Below are positions 8,333 through 15,648 of a DNA stretch of 64,000 nt, piece after piece (position 1 is the first letter of the stretch; every line of letters starts with the position of its first letter). Made by a program: the position numbers and the translations under genes. Below the pieces are notes generated by a model. That model worked only from the letters and a program-made list of their open reading frames with translations, did no database searches and was not told the origin of the DNA. The stretch is from an uncultured Methanomassiliicoccus sp. (GTDB taxonomy: Archaea > Thermoplasmatota > Thermoplasmata > Methanomassiliicoccales > Methanomassiliicoccaceae), in NCBI GenBank assembly GCA_905203995.1, contig CAJKXZ010000002.1, positions 203,239 through 267,238 of the forward strand, written 5' to 3'.

Positions 8333-9262
8333 TTAGATTGAGATTTTGTCAATCCCCATCAATTCAAATCTTCCTTTCGCAGAGGCAAATGCATTTTCTA
8401 AATCAGCACGAACTGCTTCGATTCCCGAGGCGCATCTGCTGTCAGCAACAATGTCCAAAGACATGGAATCATTGTAAATCATTACGTCTGAAGAAATCGA
8501 GATGATGTTCATCTTATGATTTGCCAGAATGTCGACGATAATGCCCACTGCACCAGGCCGGTCAGGAACAATAAATTTGAACCCTACTGGCTGGATATCC
8601 ATTGGCAAGAAGGTTATCGAAAGGGCATAGTTGTCCTGATCATCAACCATCAGAACTGGCTGCTTATCAACAACATCTTTCATTTCAGCTAAGAAATCTT
8701 TAGGAATTTCAAACAGACCATCCTTCATCGGCGCCGGTGATTTTTCTCTTTGCTTTATGGCTTTAGTGAGGATGTTGCTGCACTTTCCTGCTGAGCCAGT
8801 GGTGTAACGTTCAGAGATCTTAGACGATTCTAACTCCATTGAAGTTACTTTATCCAGCTTTGCTGAACCCATTCTCTTTAAAGATGAGAATTCTTCCAAT
8901 AACTCATCCGGTTCACCAAAGTAAGAGATGTCGGCTAACATCCGCCAGACCATAACTTTGTGGGGGATGGAAGTTAGTGAGCTTGAATTCAGGATGTCGA
9001 CGTCTCGATCGGATAAGAATTTAGAAACTTGAGCACATGCACCAGGCTGGTCTTTCATAACGAAAGTCAACTGACAGATCTGCTTATAATTCTCTGGACC
9101 GAAATTAGAAAGGACTAATTCATACGATTTTGACTCTCCGTCATCGTATCTGAAGAGAACACTAAAAATCTGACTTCCGTCTACTAGTCCTAGATATTCG
9201 CCGATCTCGCCTATGTGAATTTTACCGTTCTCAATTCTTCCGAGTTGCCAGTGTCGCATCAT
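8333..9262 (-). CDS. Two-ACT-domain protein upstream of the acs operon
   Basis: 309-residue soluble protein. Residues about 1-55 form an N-terminal domain I do not recognise (RHWQLGRIENGKIHIGEIG). An ACT domain follows at about 62-130 (LTFVMKDQPGACAQVSKFL) and a second ACT domain at about 230-300 (FKFIVPDRPGAVGIIVDIL). The PG turn after beta1, typical of amino-acid-binding ACT domains, is present in both. Between them is a charged linker. There is no helix-turn-helix or catalytic domain, so it is probably a small-molecule sensor or a partner of a regulator. It sits 90 bp upstream of acsB on the same strand, which makes a link to ACS expression possible. That is inference from position only. 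Confidence 0.7.
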   Translation of the reverse strand: MMRHWQLGRIENGKIHIGEIGEYLGLVDGSQIFSVLFRYDDGESKSYELVLSNFGPENYKQICQLTFVMKDQPGACAQVSKFLSDRDVDILNSSSLTSIPHKVMVWRMLADISYFGEPDELLEEFSSLKRMGSAKLDKVTSMELESSKISERYTTGSAGKCSNILTKAIKQREKSPAPMKDGLFEIPKDFLAEMKDVVDKQPVLMVDDQDNYALSITFLPMDIQPVGFKFIVPDRPGAVGIIVDILANHKMNIISISSDVMIYNDSMSLDIVADSRCASGIEAVRADLENAFASAKGRFELMGIDKISI

Positions 9263-9313
9263 TGGTCCCTAGGGTAGAAATATATGACTTGATGATAAAA
9301 CTGACGCCAGAAA

Positions 9314-9347
9314 GATATAAAAAAATTAAAAGTTGGCTGAAAAGCCA
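9314..9347 (-). terminator. Hairpin plus T-run after the peroxiredoxin gene
   Basis: On the minus strand, immediately after the stop, GGCT-TTTC-AGCC forms a small stem-loop. It is followed by AACTTTTAATTTTTTTAT, a strong T-tract. It lies between the peroxiredoxin stop at 9348 and the start of the ACT gene at 9262. Confidence 0.65.
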
Positions 9348-10016
9348 TTACTTTTTGTCCTTTTTGAAGCAGAGGAACCAATCAAGACAGTACATATCTT
9401 CATTTTGTGATTCCATCCGTTCTTTGGCAACACCGCATGATCCAGCAGTAGGTACGATTACATCGTCGCCTGGGCGCCAATCTGCTGGGGTAGCTACACC
9501 ATCACTGTCTGCTTTCTGAAGACCTTTGATGATACGCTTTATTTCATCAAAGTTTCTTCCCAGAGATAATGGATAGTACAGAATACATCTGATCTTTGCT
9601 TTGGGATCAATGAAGAATACGGCACGGACAGCCTGTGTGTTAGAAGCGTTAGGCTGAATCATACCAAACTTGTTGGCAACTTCCATTCTAATGTCTTCGA
9701 TCAGAGGGAACTTTACCTCAACGTTTTTCATTCCTTTGTAATCAAGCTCTTGGATTTTTCTGAGCCAGGCAATGTGAGAATAAAGAGAATCAACAGAAAG
9801 TCCAATTAACTCAGTGTTCATTTCTTTGAGTTCATCCATTATGCTTGCAAAGGTTATGAATTCGGTAGTGCATACTGGTGTAAAGTCTGCTGGGTGTGAG
9901 AACAAGATCACCCATTTCCCTTTGAAGTCCTCCGGGAAGCTGATTGGTCCTTGTGTTGTTACTGCTTTAAACGATGGGGCATCGTCTCCGATTAAGGGCA
10001 TTTTTTGCTCGTCCAT
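9348..10016 (-). CDS. Peroxiredoxin, archaeal Prx6-type
   Basis: Thiol peroxidase that reduces hydrogen peroxide and organic peroxides. The peroxidatic cysteine is Cys49 in SHPADFTPVCTTEF. The C-terminal extension carries Cys194, Cys210 and Cys216 (SCGVAKERM, YCLDWFLC), the pattern of archaeal enzymes of the Aeropyrum Tpx kind, where one of the late cysteines resolves the sulfenic acid. 222 residues is typical. The ATG at 10016 has GGAG eight bases upstream. A TATA-like ATAATATATC at 10048-10057 sits about 35 bp ahead of the start. It is monocistronic. It fits oxygen defence in an anaerobe, probably fed by the thioredoxin encoded at 41032. Confidence 0.92.
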   Translation of the reverse strand: MDEQKMPLIGDDAPSFKAVTTQGPISFPEDFKGKWVILFSHPADFTPVCTTEFITFASIMDELKEMNTELIGLSVDSLYSHIAWLRKIQELDYKGMKNVEVKFPLIEDIRMEVANKFGMIQPNASNTQAVRAVFFIDPKAKIRCILYYPLSLGRNFDEIKRIIKGLQKADSDGVATPADWRPGDDVIVPTAGSCGVAKERMESQNEDMYCLDWFLCFKKDKK

Positions 10017-10079
10017 AGTAATGTCTCCATTTAACTATAGTAGAGCGGGATATATTATCTTGTAGCCGAATTTTTGCGG

Positions 10080-10517
10080 CTAGAATCTGAGGATCGTTGC
10101 ATAAAAATCATCTGACTTCTCTTTAGACAAGGCGTATTTAAAAGAATAGCGAACGGGAATGCTTTTAGACATACCGGTAGAATATTTACACTTTGTACAT
10201 TTATAACGCAGAGTGATAGCTTTTCCATAAAGTGTTTTATTTTTAATTTTACGCATTTTTGAACCACACACTGGACATTCAGCAGAGGGTTTTTGCGAGG
10301 CAAGTTCTCTCGTTTTGATTTCTACTGCCGCCACACCAGACTGGATTGCAACTCGCCTTACACGTTCGGCGGTTACCGTGTACTCAGGATTCATTTCTTT
10401 TAGTCTTTCTCTTGTTAAGTCTACCAATTTTGATTGGGATGTGATTACATCATGTTGTCGCAGAACGTCAGCGATAGCGATGGCTAATCTCCCTTCTGAA
10501 GGAATTTGATAGACCAT
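10080..10517 (-). CDS. Conserved archaeal Zn-finger protein, function unknown
   Basis: 145-residue basic protein. The first 80 residues are helical and carry EGRLAIAIADVLRQHDV and ERVRRVAIQSG, which could be a winged-helix-like nucleic-acid-binding domain. The C-terminal part is a C4 zinc ribbon with CPVCGSKM and YKCTKCKYS. It resembles small archaeal proteins annotated only as Zn-ribbon or nucleic-acid-binding. No Shine-Dalgarno precedes the ATG, and a TATA-like GATTATCTATT lies about 26 bp upstream, so it may be leaderless. The sequence around its stop forms the stem TAGCCG/CGGCTA (10063-10082). I do not recognise a specific function. Confidence 0.7.
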   Translation of the reverse strand: MVYQIPSEGRLAIAIADVLRQHDVITSQSKLVDLTRERLKEMNPEYTVTAERVRRVAIQSGVAAVEIKTRELASQKPSAECPVCGSKMRKIKNKTLYGKAITLRYKCTKCKYSTGMSKSIPVRYSFKYALSKEKSDDFYATILRF

Positions 10518-10554
10518 AAGGGGTCAATGGAAGAAATAGATAATCTACTTTCCT

Positions 10555-10592
10555 AAAGTTGGATAAAAAGTAAAGAAAAGGTTTGATTAAGA
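10555..10592 (-). terminator. T-rich terminator after ndk
   Basis: Downstream of the ndk stop on the minus strand are runs AAATTTCTTAAT, CCTTTTCTTTAC and TTTTTATCC. There is no hairpin. This is a typical archaeal U-tract end for the rpl7ae-ndk operon. Confidence 0.45.
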
Positions 10593-10595
10593 AAT

Positions 10596-11048
10596 TTATT
10601 CGCACAGCCACTTGCCTACAGATAATTCCCAATTCTGGATTTCATAATCATTGAAGAATAACTCAATTTCACGCTTGGCAGACTCAGGGCTGTCGGAGCC
10701 GTGAATGATGTTTCTGCCAGTTTGTTGAGCATAGTCTCCACGAATAGTTCCAGGAGCGGCGTCATTAGGGTTTGTTTTACCCATCATGTTCCTCATTGAA
10801 GCAACAATGTTTTCTCCTTCCCAGACCATCATGAGTGAAGGTCCAGAGGTCATGTAGTCAATGAGTCCCTCAAAGAAGGGTTTACCCTTGTGTTCTGCAT
10901 AATGGCGCTCTGCCTGTTCACGGGGAATAGTGAGGAATTTCATAGCCAAGAGCTTGTAGCCCTTGGATTCGATTCTCTTCAAGATGTCCCCCATGAGGCC
11001 ACGTTGGACGGCGTCGGGTTTAAGCATTACGAACGTACGTTCCATCAT
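10596..11048 (-). CDS. ndk: Nucleoside diphosphate kinase
   Basis: Transfers the gamma phosphate between NTPs and NDPs through a phosphohistidine. The catalytic histidine is His116 in NIIHGSDS, and the N-terminal ERTFVMLKPDAVQRG strand binds nucleotide. 150 residues is the family length. Two ATGs stand in tandem (11048 and 11045), and the GAAAGAGTG just upstream does not separate them well. It is the last gene of the archaeal rpl7ae-rps28e-rpl24e-ndk operon, 4 bp after rpl24e, so it is cotranscribed with ribosomal proteins. Assignment is firm. Confidence 0.96.
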   Translation of the reverse strand: MMERTFVMLKPDAVQRGLMGDILKRIESKGYKLLAMKFLTIPREQAERHYAEHKGKPFFEGLIDYMTSGPSLMMVWEGENIVASMRNMMGKTNPNDAAPGTIRGDYAQQTGRNIIHGSDSPESAKREIELFFNDYEIQNWELSVGKWLCE

Positions 11049-11052
11049 GCTT

Positions 11053-11484
11053 TCACTCTTTCTTTTCAGTAGATTCTTCTGAAGTTTGTTCTTCTGCAGC
11101 TACTGGCTCTTCTGGTTGTTCAGCAGATTCTTCAACAGGTGCGGCGGGCTCCTCTACAGGTCCGTCATACTCTGCGACTTGAATCTTCTTCTTGGGGGCT
11201 TTGGCTCCCTTCTTAACTTTCTTAGCCTTCACTTTCTTAACTTCAGTGTTCTTCTCTTCAACAATGCCTTCCTTGGCAGCGGCGGCGGCAATGGCAATTT
11301 CCTTCTCACGTTTTGCAGACCTTGTCCAGGCTGTGGTACGTGGAATTCTTCCCAACTCAATCATGTTTTTGTAACACTTGTTGGTATCGAATGTTAGCAC
11401 TGTGCCATCTTTCTTAACATACAGCTTACCAGTACCAGGTTCCATTTCTGCTCCGCAAAAGGAACAGACTCTTCTCTCTACCAT
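11053..11484 (-). CDS. rpl24e: Ribosomal protein L24e with long charged C-terminal tail
   Basis: The first 65 residues are a normal archaeal L24e: a C4 Zn-finger start (CSFCGAEMEPG), KKDGTVLTFDTNKCYKNM and the basic ELGRIPRTTAWT. L24e binds the large subunit at the subunit interface. The remaining roughly 75 residues are an Ala/Lys/Glu-rich, low-complexity tail (EVKKVKAKKVKKGAKAPKKK, then Pro/Glu-rich repeats), probably disordered. Archaeal L24e is usually 55-70 residues, so the tail doubles it. It follows rps28e by 10 bp. The core assignment is certain; the role of the tail is unknown. Confidence 0.95.
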   Translation of the reverse strand: MVERRVCSFCGAEMEPGTGKLYVKKDGTVLTFDTNKCYKNMIELGRIPRTTAWTRSAKREKEIAIAAAAAKEGIVEEKNTEVKKVKAKKVKKGAKAPKKKIQVAEYDGPVEEPAAPVEESAEQPEEPVAAEEQTSEESTEKKE

Positions 11485-11494
11485 GGTCTTCGCC

Positions 11495-11713
11495 TTACCT
11501 TATTGAAAGTTTACGAGCCTCTCTAGAGGTCTCTCTAAGCATCAGTATGTCACCCATGCGCACTGGGCCCATGATGTTACGGGTAATAATCCTGCCTTTG
11601 TCACGTCCTTCTAATACACGGACTTTGACCTGTGTGGCTTCACCAGTCATACCAGTACGACCGATTAATTCCACAACTTCTGCAGGAATACTGCTTTCAT
11701 CCATATCAGCCAT
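11495..11713 (-). CDS. rps28e: Ribosomal protein S28e
   Basis: Small-subunit protein with an OB/S1-like fold near the mRNA exit. It ends with the conserved IMGPVRMGDILMLRETSREARKL segment, read here as GPVRMGDILML then RETSREARKL. I start at ATG 11713 (MADMDESSIPAEV) because GGGTGATTTAC stands right before it. The ATT-ATG extension to 11722 would put the ribosome-binding site inside the gene. The 72-residue product is the usual length. It lies 13 bp after rpl7ae in the ribosomal operon. Confidence 0.95.
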   Translation of the reverse strand: MADMDESSIPAEVVELIGRTGMTGEATQVKVRVLEGRDKGRIITRNIMGPVRMGDILMLRETSREARKLSIR

Positions 11714-11726
11714 GTAAATCACCCGC

Positions 11727-12098
11727 TTACTGCTTTAGCTGTTTAATCTGTTCAGCAAAGCTCTCAAGTGCAGGCTTGGCCTTTCCAGCATCCAGAATAG
11801 CTACTGAAGCGGTTGGCTTTTCTAATCCAACAGCGTTTCCGAGCTCGGCTTTGGAAGGTACATAGGCGTACAAAACGTTGCGCTCTTCACAAAGGAGAGG
11901 CATGTGTGCTAAAATCTCTGGGGGCTGTACATCTTCAGCAAGGATTACGAGTTGGGCTTCGCCCCTTTCAACGAGTTTGGTAACTTCGTTGGTTCCTCTT
12001 CTGACTTTACCGGTATCCCTTGCAGATTCGACTATCTCATATGCTTTGTCCGAAAGCTCTTTTGGCATTTCGAAGCGCACAAACATTGCTTTACTCAT
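11727..12098 (-). CDS. rpl7ae: Ribosomal protein L7Ae
   Basis: Kink-turn-binding protein of the large subunit. It is also a core subunit of C/D and H/ACA guide RNPs and of archaeal RNase P. Signature segments are TGKVRRGTNEVTKLVERG (31-48), ILAEDVQPPEIL and LLCEERNVLYAYVPSK. 123 residues is normal. It is the first gene of the operon. The ATG is preceded by GAGGTGA at 12103-12109, and upstream of that is a stem-loop with tandem GA steps that looks like a kink-turn (listed separately). A C/D sRNA elsewhere in this window (31965-32024) would be one of its partners. Confidence 0.97.
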   Translation of the reverse strand: MSKAMFVRFEMPKELSDKAYEIVESARDTGKVRRGTNEVTKLVERGEAQLVILAEDVQPPEILAHMPLLCEERNVLYAYVPSKAELGNAVGLEKPTASVAILDAGKAKPALESFAEQIKQLKQ

Positions 12099-12102
12099 TA
12101 TT

Positions 12103-12140
12103 TCACCTCATTCGGATGCTCAGGCATCCTCATCATTCAT
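12103..12140 (-). promoter_or_regulatory. K-turn-like leader of rpl7ae mRNA, next to its ribosome-binding site
   Basis: On the minus strand a perfect stem GGATGC/GCATCC (12124-12129 with 12114-12119) closes a CTGA loop. The stem is flanked by GA on the 5' side (12130-12131) and GA on the 3' side (12112-12113), giving the tandem G.A pairs of a kink-turn. A GAT bulge lies 5' of the first GA. Only two Watson-Crick pairs (AT/AT) are clear in the outer stem, so the motif is imperfect. The GAGGTGA ribosome-binding site follows at once. A TATA-like TTTAAATA at 12181-12188 would start the mRNA near 12157. Autoregulation of L7Ae through a leader k-turn is known in archaea; applying it here is inference. 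Confidence 0.5.
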
Positions 12141-12252
12141 CGGTTTTACGAGAATGTATTAAGGTCGAAAGAAGCGACTCTATTTAAAACTTCATAGAAG
12201 CTAGCCGGATAACTCCAATAGAAATCTAAGATAGCACTCATTTATCAGACAC

Positions 12253-12277
12253 TTGTCAATTGACAAACGATATATAC
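12253..12277 (+). promoter_or_regulatory. Palindrome abutting a TATA box upstream of the 52-aa gene
   Basis: TTGTCAATTGACAA at 12253-12266 is a perfect 14-bp palindrome. One base later comes the TATA-like CGATATATACG (12268-12278 region). A dimeric regulator bound here would touch the BRE/TATA region of the promoter for the 12319-13030 pair. Which regulator is unknown. Confidence 0.45.
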
Positions 12278-12318
12278 GGACAGAATCATCTTGCCGCACA
12301 ACTATCGCCGGGCTAGTT

Positions 12319-12477
12319 ATGGAGAAGCGCGTCCACCTTAAAATCGATGAAAGTCTTACACTTCGTGAGGTTATGGAGAGTCTTGAAGAGATTCAGGCAG
12401 CAAACCCAGACCTAGATGTATTCTTCGACGGCGATACTAAATCAATCTGCAGCCGGCCCCGCGTTAAACCGGAATAA
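12319..12477 (+). CDS. Small acidic hypothetical protein (52 aa)
   Basis: Starts at ATG 12319 (MEKRVHLKIDESLTLREVME). A longer reading from 12253 would run through the TATA box and is unlikely. The product has a strand-helix start and an acidic helix (SLEEIQAANPDLDVFFDGD). It has one cysteine and no recognisable domain. The Shine-Dalgarno is weak. It is 10 bp upstream of the DUF531 gene and probably cotranscribed with it. I do not recognise the family. Confidence 0.5.
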   Translation: MEKRVHLKIDESLTLREVMESLEEIQAANPDLDVFFDGDTKSICSRPRVKPE

Positions 12478-12487
12478 TGGTGTGAAG

Positions 12488-13030
12488 ATGCATACTGGTC
12501 GTCTTACGTTAGCGTTGTACAATTCATACGACCCCAAAAATTTTCGTGAGGCTCACCGCCGAGCTTTAGCACGTGCAGGACCTCTAGCATTAGCTTTTGA
12601 TTATAATCTGGCAGTATTCGGATTTCCCTTTCCTGCCGATCTACACACACCAATCGAAATAGCAGATTGGGTGGCTACGACAACTTCCATCGGCGAACAT
12701 GGGGGATTTCTTAAAGAATTAACTGCCAAAGGACGGTTTCAAACATTTCCCTACCCTGACAAGGGCTTTCCTCCTCAATTAGGGGAGATCGTACTTACTA
12801 CCAGAAAACCAGACGAAAAAAAGAAGATCAGTGCCGAAGAAGTGGCAAGCCTTCTCAAAAATGGTCAAAGCGTTATGTTGGTTTTCGGTTTAGGACCTAA
12901 AGGTGCTCCCAAAGAGGTGTTCAAGATGACTAAACATCATCTAGACATTACCCCTGGTGGCTACTCTCTGGAAACTTGCACAGCCATGGGAGCAGCGGCG
13001 GGAGCAATGGCTTATCTGCTTAAGCAATGA
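12488..13030 (+). CDS. DUF531-family archaeal protein (SPOUT-like)
   Basis: 180-residue archaeal protein beginning MHTGRLTLALYNSYDP, followed by HRRALARAGPLALAFDYNLAVFGFP and GLGPKGAPKEVFKMTKHHLD. These are the landmarks of DUF531. The family has been placed with SPOUT-fold RNA methyltransferases: the glycine-rich LVFGLGPKG and the C-terminal TPGGYSLETCTAMGAAAGAM could form the knot that binds S-adenosylmethionine. Substrate is unknown, though an RNA is likely. ATG 12488 has GGTGTGAAG before it; a start at 12416 would overlap the upstream gene. The gene ends 2 bp from the convergent purM stop. Confidence 0.75.
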   Translation: MHTGRLTLALYNSYDPKNFREAHRRALARAGPLALAFDYNLAVFGFPFPADLHTPIEIADWVATTTSIGEHGGFLKELTAKGRFQTFPYPDKGFPPQLGEIVLTTRKPDEKKKISAEEVASLLKNGQSVMLVFGLGPKGAPKEVFKMTKHHLDITPGGYSLETCTAMGAAAGAMAYLLKQ

Positions 13031-13032
13031 AG

Positions 13033-14061
13033 TTAATATTTTTCATACTTCAGATCCAGCGAAGGTACGGATACTCCGAATCCATCACGAATTTCACCGA
13101 CAATCTTAGCACCTGGGAATTCTTTAACAACTTCAGCGGCACAGTTTTCAGGGACAATGATGCTGAAGCCCATACCCATATTGAAAGTTTGATACGCTTC
13201 CAATGGTTCCACATTACCCAGCTTGTTTAAAACATTAAATATTGCGTTAGGAGGGAGAGGGTCGGTAATGACTGTTGAAATTCCCTTTTTCAGCCTGAGG
13301 AAGTTGCGAAGGCCACCGCCAGTGATGTTTACCATTCCATGAACATCATATTTTCTTACAATTTTCAAAACATCCCTGACATAGACTTCGGTAGGTGTCA
13401 GTAGGACATTGCCGATTGGTTCATTTAAACCAGCGATTTTTTCATCAAGTGAAATCTCCAGTTTTTCTAATATTTTCCTTGCTAGAGTATAGCCGTTGGA
13501 ATGAAGACCAGTGCTTGGCAGGCCAATGATCAAGTCACCGGGGGCTACTTTGGAACCGTCGATGAGTTTATCCTTTTCTACCATGCCCAGACAAGACCCG
13601 GAGACATCTACTTCCCGCACTAATTCAGGAAGAACTGCTACTTCTCCACCAATTAAATCACAGTTAGAGAGTTCACAGCCTTTGTTAAGGCCAATGGCAA
13701 TTTGAGAAAGCGTTTCTGGATCAGGCACATCTACAGCCATATAATCTACAAACGCAATCGGTTCAGCACCTACACAGATTGTATCGTTAGTATTCATAGA
13801 CACACAGTCTATGCCGATAGTATCCCATTTTTCCAATTGCTTAGCAATTAGCAGTTTAGTGCCCACTCCATCAGTACACAAGGTCAAAAGCGAGCTTCCG
13901 ATGTCGATGATACCCGTAAACTGACCCGGCAGATCTAAAGACCGCGCACCTTCCGTACGTCTGAATTTAAGTTTACTAACCAATGCACCTATCGCTTTAG
14001 ATTTCTCATCGATATCTACTCCGGCGTCTGCATACGTCATATGCCCGGTCTCGCTTGCCAT
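13033..14061 (-). CDS. purM: Phosphoribosylformylglycinamidine cyclo-ligase (AIR synthase)
   Basis: Fifth step of purine synthesis: ATP-dependent closure of FGAM to aminoimidazole ribonucleotide. The N-terminus MTYADAGVDIDEKSKAIGAL is the PurM signature. DGVGTKLLIA, GIDCVSMNTNDTICVGAEP, DLIGGEVAVLPE and GLPSTGLHSNGYTLARK are the conserved ATP and substrate segments. 342 residues is standard. The first seven residues are variable, so the ATG for MTYADAG (about 14040) is an alternative start. It stands alone; purD is about 25 kb away, so purine genes are scattered here. Confidence 0.97.
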   Translation of the reverse strand: MASETGHMTYADAGVDIDEKSKAIGALVSKLKFRRTEGARSLDLPGQFTGIIDIGSSLLTLCTDGVGTKLLIAKQLEKWDTIGIDCVSMNTNDTICVGAEPIAFVDYMAVDVPDPETLSQIAIGLNKGCELSNCDLIGGEVAVLPELVREVDVSGSCLGMVEKDKLIDGSKVAPGDLIIGLPSTGLHSNGYTLARKILEKLEISLDEKIAGLNEPIGNVLLTPTEVYVRDVLKIVRKYDVHGMVNITGGGLRNFLRLKKGISTVITDPLPPNAIFNVLNKLGNVEPLEAYQTFNMGMGFSIIVPENCAAEVVKEFPGAKIVGEIRDGFGVSVPSLDLKYEKY

Positions 14062-14215
14062 GATACCGTATCTCTATTCCCATTAGAAGCTTTTCTGTTA
14101 GTATTGCACCAATTCGGATGTTTGAACAAGGACAGATGAATAAGGCCGGTTTGTATATTTTGTATGTGAAAAATGTTTAGTTAAGTATTTTTAGGCACAA
14201 TGAGTTGGGTGCAGC

Positions 14216-15070
14216 GTGAGAAAGATAGCCGTTGTCGCTACGGCGTTGTTGGCGATATTGTTGGTTTCAACGTTGATGCCTTGCATACTTGCAACGTCGG
14301 ATTCCTCATCAGACGGTACTGTCCTCGGTGCAAATGACAAAGGTGATGAGCCTCCACTTACAGGAAAAGGGACAGTTAGCGGCAGGGTTCTTATCCGTGA
14401 AATAGGCGCATATGATTGTAAAGTAACATTCACAGAAATAAATGATAATAATGAGATGGGTGTGGAACATTCAATAACTATTCCTAAAGAAAACGATGGA
14501 TATTACTCAATAGAGTTAGATATTGGCCGATACACCGCATATGCCGAATATGATAAAGAAAAAAATGTACCACCTGATGACAGGTCTCCAATAATTGTTG
14601 TAGAAGAAGGTTCAGACATAAAAGACGTTAATTTTAGATTTGAAATGAGTTATCCGTTTCATGGCACAATTACCTTTGAAGGCTCTGGACTTGGTGGCGT
14701 AACAGTTACACTTACACCAATCTCAGGAAACCCGACTTCCGTACAAACAAATGAAGATGGTTATTATTCATTCAAGGGCCTTTCTGGAGGCATATACACC
14801 ATAGATTGCCAAAAAAGCGGTTTTGAAACAGTGACTAATAATATTGATATGAGTAAAGAATACTACTTCAACACCCCCATGACCAGATCAGGATTGCCGG
14901 GAATTAATGGGTTTATTGAAGGATATGATTTTCAACACTCAATGATGGTTGTGAGCTTAATCGGCATGGTAACGATGATTATCTTTGCTTTAGGCGTTAG
15001 ATTCCATCTGATGAAACATCCCCATCTGATTCTTAATGATGAAGAAGAGAGTGACTTGAAAAACGATTAA
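14216..15070 (+). CDS. Surface protein with carboxypeptidase-regulatory-like domains and C-terminal TM
   Basis: 284 residues. There is a signal peptide at 1-26 (RKIAVVATALLAILLVSTL). Two beta-sandwich domains of the carboxypeptidase regulatory or CNA-B type follow: about 45-140 (GTVSGRVLIREIGAYDC...YSIELDIGRYTAYAEY) and about 145-225 (GTITFEGSGLGGVTVTL...YYSFKGLSGGIYTIDC). A membrane helix lies near 243-262 (MMVVSLIGMVTMIIFALG), with a short basic then acidic cytoplasmic tail. The start is GTG with GGGTG five bases before it. The domains resemble the repeats in the STT3 fusion at 42212-48538, so it is probably an envelope component. Its stop shares TTAA with fumB on the other strand. Confidence 0.72.
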   Translation: MRKIAVVATALLAILLVSTLMPCILATSDSSSDGTVLGANDKGDEPPLTGKGTVSGRVLIREIGAYDCKVTFTEINDNNEMGVEHSITIPKENDGYYSIELDIGRYTAYAEYDKEKNVPPDDRSPIIVVEEGSDIKDVNFRFEMSYPFHGTITFEGSGLGGVTVTLTPISGNPTSVQTNEDGYYSFKGLSGGIYTIDCQKSGFETVTNNIDMSKEYYFNTPMTRSGLPGINGFIEGYDFQHSMMVVSLIGMVTMIIFALGVRFHLMKHPHLILNDEEESDLKND

Positions 15071-15648
15071 TCCAGTCCCAGAATCTTCTTTGATTTTTGC
15101 ATATTTTTTTCAATATTTTTTGAAACTTCCTCATAGAGGGAGTTTCCCCACGCATCAATTGCTACCACAAGTGGTCCAAAATTATTAGCTTTGACTACCC
15201 AGAGAGCTTCTGGCATGCCAAGATCTAACCAAAAAACATCTTCAACTACTTCTAAACCCTGAGCGGCCAATACTGCTGCTCCCCCAGTAAATGCAAGATA
15301 AACACAGCCGCACTTTTTCATTGCATCTACTGTCGCTTGTGACATTCCACCCTTCCCGACAATCGCCCGTACTCCAGAAAGTTCAATGAAGCGTGGCTCC
15401 ATGGAATTCATTCGAGCAGAGGTTGTAGGGCCAGCAGCTAAGATTTTGTTATCTTCCTTACATACAATAGGGCCGCAATGAAAAATTACTCCTCCGTGGA
15501 AGTCTACAGGTAATTCTTGAGAAGAATCGTACAATTCAAGTGCGCGGAGATGTGCCTCATCCCGTGCAATGTAGATCGTCCCTGAAAGATAGACCGTATC
15601 TCCAACCTTAAGATTTCTTACATCCGCCTCAGATAACGGCGTATTCAT
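15067..15648 (-). CDS. fumB: Class I fumarase, beta (C-terminal) subunit
   Basis: Second half of the two-subunit, oxygen-sensitive [4Fe-4S] fumarate hydratase, which interconverts fumarate and malate. Signature segments are LKVGDTVYLSGTIYIARDEAH, read as LKVGDTVYLSG and IYIARDEAH; GPTTSARMNSMEP; and IVGKGGMSQATVDAMKK. I start at ATG 15648 (MNTPLSEADV), which overlaps the fumA stop as ATGA. The 193-residue product is the normal size. An upstream GTT-to-ATG extension to 15726 would lie inside fumA. With malic enzyme (60812) it links pyruvate, malate and fumarate. Confidence 0.94.
   Translation of the reverse strand: MNTPLSEADVRNLKVGDTVYLSGTIYIARDEAHLRALELYDSSQELPVDFHGGVIFHCGPIVCKEDNKILAAGPTTSARMNSMEPRFIELSGVRAIVGKGGMSQATVDAMKKCGCVYLAFTGGAAVLAAQGLEVVEDVFWLDLGMPEALWVVKANNFGPLVVAIDAWGNSLYEEVSKNIEKNMQKSKKILGLD

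Noticed and set aside
10063..10082. TAGCCG/CGGCTA stem as a terminator for the Zn-finger gene
   Set aside because: It overlaps the stop codon and is followed on the minus strand by the peroxiredoxin promoter rather than a T-run; too weak to list.
11086..11397. Plus-strand Leu/Phe-rich frame that looks like a membrane protein
   Set aside because: It is the antisense of the Lys/Glu/Ala-rich tail of L24e and has no ribosome-binding site.
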